From: Eumeta japonica
Taxonomy: Eukaryota > Arthropoda > Insecta > Lepidoptera > Psychidae
Direction: 5' to 3'
Assembly (NCBI GenBank): GCA_005406025.1
Contig: BGZK01001617.1
Span: 62,001 to 126,000 of the forward strand
Length of the DNA: 64,000 bases
Notes under the pieces: generated by a model
Databases searched by the model: none
The model's input: only the letters and a program-made list of their open reading frames with translations
What the model was told of the DNA's origin: nothing
Translations under genes and position numbers: made by a program
Part shown: positions 57,684 to 64,000 of the stretch, piece after piece
How positions within the stretch are numbered: position 1 is the stretch's first letter
Layout of the letters: each line of letters opens with the position of its first letter

Positions 57684-58295
57684 ATTCAACTTCGATTGAT
57701 GGGTCACACTAAAATTTCAGCTTGACTGAGCTGCATTTGAGAAACTACACAGAATATTAGAGTTCAACATAGCAGTGCCTAAATGCAAATCTCTTCCAGC
57801 AGCGCATATTGCTGAAGATGGGATACGGATGCCGGATATGGTCTCTTATCGTTGAACACTTAAACAAATTCAGTCGCTCAACGTGCGAAAAAGCGAAAAA
57901 ATGGGTTATGCTTGGAGATTTTCTGTAAAATAAAATATAGAAATACAGAATTCGCCGAGGAAACGTAATAACCAACATAGCTTACAAAAGCAAGAAATTA
58001 AAGTAGCGACAAGATGGTCCGATTGTTCAGAAACCATAAAACGGCATCGGTAAAGAAATGTGAGTCGCAATTAGTGGTACTAGGTTGACTGATGATCTAG
58101 AAAAGCTGAGGACTACAGTCAGTTTCAGTTTGTCCAGTATTGGACATAATAACGTATCGTCGATCTTCTTCGTAAGTTATGACAATTAACAGGATTTATG
58201 CTCAGCAATGGTTCCATGTTCAGTGATTATAACCAGCCATAAACGTGAGATGGGATTATCAAATTAACAATAAATCGTTGATGCAGACTGGCACC

Positions 58296-59140
58296 ATGTA
58301 CACACGAACAAGTATATATGTATGTATGTAAGTAATGTGCACAACACATTAATTTTAATATATGTGCAATTAAAATTAATTTACATAGAATACATGATTT
58401 GGTTCAGTTTCATGTAGCACATCCATTTAAAAGGAAGCTTCAACATTATTAAATACGCCCGCTTCTTGTTCGATGACAAATGCATTAGTGTACCTCGATC
58501 ATTGAATTTTATATTAATTACACATATAAATAATACTTATTACAAATTCAATTAAATATTACAGTAAACAATCGAATAATCTGGTTTTAAAATTATTTAC
58601 AATTTGCGTTTCTAAAGTGGATTTTCTATTTCCTATTAAAACAATGTAAACAAAGCAATGACTATAAACAAGCGATCTACAGAAAAATTATTAGTATGTA
58701 GCATAAAAAATTATTACAAAAGTAAACACCTAAATCTATTAACATATGAATACAATAAATGATGCATAGTTAATCAAGAGGATGTCAAAAATTAATAAAA
58801 GCCGACACAAGGATATTCGCTCACACGGGCTCCTAAAACAACTATTATTGTATAATAATAGATATATTCTTTGTTACTTTAGTTTATAATTCATTTTCTT
58901 ATATAATCTTTTATATACAAATTTATATAAAAAACTACTCTAACGATTTCTAGTAGTTTAATAACATTTTGCTTTTCAATATTATACATACCGAATCGAT
59001 CATACATTTTTCCGTAAATATCCGTAATCTCCTTCTTTTTTAGAAAAACTTTGCCAAAGAAACCATAATCATTGAAATTGACATCTCTGAGAAAAAGAGC
59101 TTAGAACGTGTTTTAAAAACTTATGATGTTCCAATTTTAC
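58296..59140. other. Unassigned AT-rich DNA
   Basis: A short tatgtatg run follows the RTE end (58314-58330). Nothing else recognised. Confidence 0.45.
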
Positions 59141-59720
59141 AACTTTGTTCAAGGTCGTGTGTCGTGCCGTGCTTCCTTAGCTAAGCGCGAAGCGCGCCCG
59201 CATTCCTTCGTTGAACTTCTAAGAAAGCTTAGTTATTTTGTTATAAGTGTTACGTTTATGATATTGACATTTTTGAAACTAAGATTGTGTGTCATTCATA
59301 TTGAAGTATTTAATAACAATGCCTTCCGCTGCTGACGAATACGCAAACATGATTTATTCTTGAGGAGTTTGCAGAGGTAACATTGCTGCTTGCAAGTCCG
59401 TAAGTTAAATTAAGTATCTATTACGCGATAATTCGTTTCATTTTGCCTTGTTTGTTTTGACGTGAATGGAACACATGTGAAAAAATCAGAGACTAATGTA
59501 ATAATACCTTTGGAAACCTTTACATCATTAACAGTATCAATTGACATGTGTAGGTAAGTGACTAGATATTTTATTAAAAAATAATACATCGCATAGCCTT
59601 AGCGCGGAACAGAATTCGAGTTCGTCATGCCAGGGTACGCTGAGAAGCTCCCGCCCGCACGGTGCTCGTGCTTGCAGTCTGGCCGAGCATTTATTAGGCC
59701 TACATGTGTATTATTTTACA
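59141..59720. other. Unassigned DNA with GC-richer pieces
   Basis: 59150-59230 has gctaagcgcgaagcgcgccc. 59600-59690 has tcatgccagggtacgctg and ctcccgcccgcacgg, possibly a degraded SINE-type repeat. A 70-codon plus frame starts at 59123 without a domain. Confidence 0.3.
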
Positions 59721-60419
59721 TTACTTGTAAATATATTGCAATGACATATTTGGTCAATTACTTTGACATTTAATTCTTGGCAATAAAAAAAGTCTAGAAT
59801 CGGTTTACAACTGGCCAAGAGCATGTCGGACCATGCTCAGTGTAGAGTTCCAAAGTCATTACTACAAAGATATGTCCTACAAATGAAAAATACTACGTTG
59901 TTACACTTCTTTTCACGTTAATCGCACAAAATAGGTGTAAGCATTTTAGTCGCCTATAACTATTCGCCTACAACAAGTAAATATGCCGACTATTACTCCA
60001 AGTTAGTGTAAACTAAAGCGCACCATCAAAACAGCGTATCTACATTCGTTACGAGAAGCGCAGTTTTTCGGCAATTACTCAAAAATGGTACATCTAGCCA
60101 TATACAAAATAATTTTATTTGGAAGTATTTATTAAGCGATACCTTTTTAATTTTTCTCAATTTTTCTTTTTTTGACGTACCGCTTAAAAAATAAAGGGGA
60201 GGACACAATTTCTGCAGGTTTCGGAACGATTATTTCCATTCATGTAATCAGAAAAATTGCTTAGCAACCTTAAAGTGTTTTTTTTTTAAATTGTCGAATT
60301 ATGTGCTACTCGTAGGTAAAAAAATTTTTTCATCTTCTGTTTATGTATGATGTTCCCCTCCTAGAAATATTTATTTTGTTATTTAACCTCCAAACTAAAT
60401 AGCGGCTTATACAAGACAC
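59721..60419. other. Unassigned AT-rich DNA
   Basis: No recognisable feature. Confidence 0.4.
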
Positions 60420-60548
60420 CTATACTCCGAATTTCATTAATATACATCTGGTAGTTTTTGAGTAAAATGCCTGTGACATATGGACGGACGGACATGACGA
60501 AACTATTTAGGTTCCGTTTTTGTCATTTCGGCTCGGAACCCTAAAAAT
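60420..60548 (+). mobile_element. Transposon tail, 'cggaaccctaaaa' type, copy 2
   Basis: gaatttcattaatatacatc, then tggacggacggacatgac, then ttaggttccgtttttgtc and ctcggaaccctaaaaat. This is the best-preserved of three copies in the window. Confidence 0.65.
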
Positions 60549-61799
60549 AGCGAAACTAAAATAAACATATGAACAAACGTTATTCTCCCTTAATAATATC
60601 GAATTCCCTATTCTCCGATCCGATCGCTGACTACATAATATGACCGCTCCTATACAAAGATAATCCATCATTTAGTGCTGTCGTAAAACTTTTACTAATG
60701 ATAAAATCTGTAATTTAGGGTGGCGAAAACGTGACAGACACGACGCTTCGAAGATTAGTTTTGACGCAACGCATGCGCGAGCGTCGACACGGCGACAACA
60801 CGGTGTTTAGCAGCATTGTGACAAAATCCGTGTGCAAACGACGAAAAATACATATGCGTTATGCTGCAACGGCATAATCATATTAATGGGAACGTGTAAA
60901 ATGATCGGTAGCAAAAAAACCTTTTGGGTTCGAGACTCGATTTCGGTGTTCTGTACGTCTGTCGCCACATCCACTCCCTCATGCAGAAACGACAGGATTA
61001 TATTGTAAAAAGTGAGTGAATGGCCTGGCAACAAAACAGCATGCACTTGCATTATTTTTCACGACGATGCAGCAATGACATATTTCTATAAATGCAAGGC
61101 AATCTTGACTGCTTTGTGTAAGTTGAAGATTTATTAAATGTAATATGCATTTTTCGAAGCGTTGTTAGGTGTCATAAGTTTAATTTTACAGATCTATGTG
61201 CTAAATAAACATTGCAATTTAATTTAATTTGAATAGAGAAACATATATGTTTGTATAGAAATAGACTATCGAAACTTCTAAAAAATTTTTAATCATTTTA
61301 ACATGTCTTTTGTCTTAAATAATACCAGTTATTACGGGTATGTGTAGATAAATATTATAAAACAGCGAGTGAAAGAAAATTGGACAAGTGCGATAAGTGC
61401 AGGTTCCTTGAATTTTCCGTACAATAATATTAATTATATTTTCGTATTTTTGAATGTCCCCAATTTTGATTGCGGTAAGTAATAAAAAAATGTTCTCCCA
61501 TTTTCATTTGAATTATCTAAAGTGAAGTAGGCCAACTACATCACTGTCACTATTGCAACAGCAAATGTCAGTTTGAAATCGCAAAAAAAATATGATATAA
61601 CTACAAGTTATACTAATCTGATTAGTACGCTTATTTGTACTTACTTTTTGTCAATTTTCATGATTCTTAGTTAATGGAAAGTAGGTTTTGATGAATGAGT
61701 TTGCCAATATCAAAATAGATTACAAAATTGATTTACGTTTTAATTGAGTTGACATAAAAACTTAAATTTTTACACCTTCAAAGAACTAGTAAACTTTAA
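60549..61799. other. Unassigned DNA with a CpG-richer patch
   Basis: 60720-60810 contains cgcaacgcatgcgcgagcg, then gacacggcgac. An 81-codon minus frame follows (60807-61052). The rest is AT-rich. tactaatctgattagta at 61611-61627 is a small palindrome. Confidence 0.35.
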
Positions 61800-61930
61800 T
61801 ATTTTACATAAATTTCAACTTGATATCTCTAATCGTATACCCGAGGAAGAGAGTCTCGATAGACGTATAGGCAGCCAGACAGACAACAAATTTTACGTTT
61901 TCTTTTTGAAATGCGGGAACCCTAAAAAAT
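61800..61930 (+). mobile_element. Transposon tail, 'cggaaccctaaaa' type, copy 3
   Basis: aaatttcaacttgatatctc, then ggcagccagacagacaac, then gcgggaaccctaaaaaat. Confidence 0.6.
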
Positions 61931-62648
61931 TGAACATAAAAAAAATTATATAAACACCATATTAAATGGTAATAAATACCATTAGGTAGGTAAACAATGT
62001 TTTAAAATTTAATGCAATTGCATTTAAAATATCCACTCCGTTGCTATTACAATTTGTTTTAAACCAAGGTTTTGAATATTCATTGTTGAATCAAAAATTT
62101 TATCAAACTCACTTCAGAAACTACGCCCATCAGTTTAAAGATGAAATCCGTTCAAATCTCTACAAAGATCGTGAAGGTAGAATTATTGTAAATTCATTAT
62201 AATAATGCGCACATAGTTAAAATGCACAAACAGTTGATAGCACACAATAAGTCCAACTCTAAAGTGTTGTGTGCATTTAATATTCGTCGCAAGTCGTAAG
62301 AGCTCGTATTGCATTAACGATGCAGTAGACGCGTACATGCAGCACGTGCCGAACAGCAGTAGCGTTGGACTTAGCTGCAAAGATTTGCTGGAACGGTTTA
62401 ACGATCCTAATACATTGTAACGCTTTGTTCAACTGCACGGTTATTTGTTGTCGTGAATTTCGCAGCTGTTGTCTAAACTAGAGATGTAGAATAAATTGTA
62501 GTTAAAAGGTTGATAATAATTAGAAAATCAATTGTACGAGGATGACTGGTATAGAATTGAATTCATTGTTATGCCAAGTTTTTTTTGTAACATTCGGATA
62601 TTTAAAAATATTCTAACATGGATGTTATGATGCAATAAATGTAAGTAT
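61931..62648. other. Unassigned DNA
   Basis: 62290-62480 is GC-richer, with an E-box (cagcacgtgcc, about 62340) and no domain-bearing frame. Confidence 0.35.
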
Positions 62649-62690
62649 AAAAAAATACATTACATTTTTCTATATGTAATGTATTTTTTT
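62649..62690. other. Perfect 17-bp hairpin
   Basis: Arms 62649-62665 (seven A then tacattacat) and 62674-62690 are exact complements around an 8-nt loop. Confidence 0.8.
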
Positions 62691-63555
62691 TAATTTAATT
62701 TAATGTATCTTTAATTATAAAAACGATATGTGCCTATATAAATTTTAACGACGTAAGACTATTTCTATTATTAATTTTTGATAATCAATTATTAAACTAC
62801 GTTTATTTAATACTCGAATGATTGCATTACTATAAAAATATTTAAATAAGCAATGACACGAGCTTAATCTATTTTCGGTAGTTTTAAATTTAACGACTAC
62901 TGTGCCCTCTCGGAGCTTAACTGCTTTTTAATACTGAAGGATTCGAATGCAAAAGTTACATCTAGTAACAGTGACGTAGAGGTTTACTTGCTGGTAGCTT
63001 CTCTTGTCTGTCTCGCAAGAAGATGAAGGAAGAAACATCGATTGATCATAACAAAAACAAGCGAGTCCGTACATGTTTTTATCCTGATTATTTTTGGAAA
63101 CACCAAGCGAGACTGGATCATTACAAACACCGTAATTTAATACAGGCGTTCAGTCCCCACATGTGCTAAGATAAACAGTCGAAATTGGCGATGTTCGCAA
63201 AACTGCGTCGGCAGTGTATGAATTAACAGTTGACCGACGAGCGTATTACGAAAGGAAATTACAAATTAAAAATCCAGTAGCGCCGTAATCGGATATTCAA
63301 AAACATTTTTCTTAATAATTATAATATCAGCACTAATTGTACTGAGTTGTACGTTGCAGTGACGAATATTATAATATAAAACCAAAATTAATTAAACTCA
63401 TTAATTATATTTAGAACCTATATATTAATGCACCTTTATCGATATATCTTTACTTTAACTATGTTCTTGAACTATTGGCCTGTAAAAGTTTAACTTCACA
63501 TGTAGATAATTTAAAATTTAATGGCGTAACGAATTAATATTAGTTTTAGGTTTTC
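62691..63555. other. Unassigned AT-rich DNA
   Basis: A DRE-type TATCGATA occurs at 63437-63444. Nothing else recognised. Confidence 0.4.
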
Positions 63556-63559
63556 AATC

Positions 63560-63740
63560 ACCCTACTTGTTGAAGCACACCCTTTCGCAATCTTTCTATT
63601 TCAGATCGAAGGGCCGGGACCTTAAGCCCTCCACAGTGACACAGTTTTCGCAAAGTTATTAACTACTGTTGTCATTGTGTGATAATAACGTCCGGAATAG
63701 ACGGCTTAATCTACTCTATCAGTCACGAAGCAAGTTATTT
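63560..63740 (+). repeat. Dispersed SINE-like repeat, copy F
   Basis: caccctttcgcaatctttct, then cagatcgaagggccg, then gaccttaagccctccac, then tagacggcttaatc. This gives the clearest reading of the family's 5' half. Confidence 0.55.
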
Positions 63741-63764
63741 ATTTCGACTTAAGTTAAAAATTCA

Positions 63765-63845
63765 TCGATTATGGGCTCGTGGTCACGATCGAACTGGGCA
63801 CCTTCCGGTTTGAAGACAACACTCCGGCAGAAGGTGGTTTAAATA
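63765..63845 (-). mobile_element. tRNA-derived SINE fragment
   Basis: On the minus strand, cttcaaaccggaaggt followed by gcccagttcgatcgtgacc resembles a decayed B-box region (ggttcgaatccc type), like that of 22946-23140. Confidence 0.4.
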
Positions 63846-64000
63846 AAAATGATACAACTTGACAAAGGAAGGTCAAAATGAAAAATAATGTGCTTTATTT
63901 TGTGCACTTAATTCAATTTTGTGTATTTAACGATATCTATATTAGTTATTAAAACACACGTACGTACAAATTAATCATAGATAAGATTGATCTAAAATCG

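Larger units (their letters stand above)
57170..58295 (+). mobile_element. RTE-type non-LTR retrotransposon fossil
   Basis: Frame-shifted translation gives EVIQCLYNDATMSVRVHN, then DAISSKFVTTVLEDIF, then GYDINIDGEYGTRLQF, TDDIFIMAE, NMDKTKNI and VNEYIYLRQTQ. This is the RT order of the RTE elements common in Lepidoptera. The catalytic FADD reads FTDD (57450-57461). Downstream, an RWSD-like trace (58011), a YAQQW trace (58198) and the tgatgcagac end (58279) mark the terminus. 5'-truncated, with many stops and frameshifts. Confidence 0.9.

Overview
The window looks like nuclear DNA of an insect, most probably a moth or butterfly. It is strongly AT-rich, has no bacterial gene packing, and is littered with decayed eukaryotic transposons. 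These include a mariner element, two non-LTR retrotransposons, tRNA-derived SINEs and several short dispersed repeats resembling families I know from lepidopteran genomes. The lepidopteran assignment rests on remembered resemblance of those repeats and not on any diagnostic gene.

I find no complete or convincing cellular protein-coding gene. The longest open frame is 163 codons and most others are AT-rich chance frames. The segment is best read as intergenic DNA or the inside of a very large intron. Nine short open frames in relatively GC-rich surroundings are listed at low confidence as possible exons or small ORFs.

Layout. 0-6 kb: mostly unassigned, with an inverted-repeat element (713-950) and a 163-codon frame (4951-5442). 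6-7 kb: a dead mariner with all three catalytic aspartates still readable but in broken frames. 7-20 kb: TA microsatellite, hairpins, dispersed repeat copies, a CpG-dense patch at 12.06-12.42 kb, an LTR-like patch at 16.0-16.4 kb and a doubled repeat at 18.1-18.4 kb. 20.8-23.7 kb: a reverse-transcriptase fossil (YADD changed to YADG), a SINE and a perfect 21-bp hairpin. 24.35-24.93 kb: a degenerate minisatellite with a 178-bp higher-order period. 26-27 kb: three small palindromes with bZIP and E-box consensus sites, then a repeat copy. 28-32 kb: SINE-like repeats, a 135-bp AT microsatellite and a hAT-like end. 33-45 kb: two possible terminal exons, a strong hairpin, a hairpin carrying two CRE palindromes and a possible regulatory cluster. 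45-56 kb: transposon tails, the second inverted-repeat element, a CpG-dense patch at 47.4 kb and an LINE tail. 57-58.3 kb: an RTE-type retrotransposon fossil (FADD changed to FTDD). 58-64 kb: sparse, with more tails and one SINE-like piece.

No operon or pathway logic applies. What the pieces share is transposon biology: autonomous elements are dead, while non-autonomous repeats and foldbacks dominate. I did not find a clearly novel biological system. The most checkable oddities are the inverted-repeat element pair, the hairpin at 32.96 kb next to a short GC-richer ORF, the palindrome/transcription-factor-site cluster at 26.1-26.5 kb, the double-CRE hairpin at 43.0 kb and the 178-bp higher-order minisatellite.
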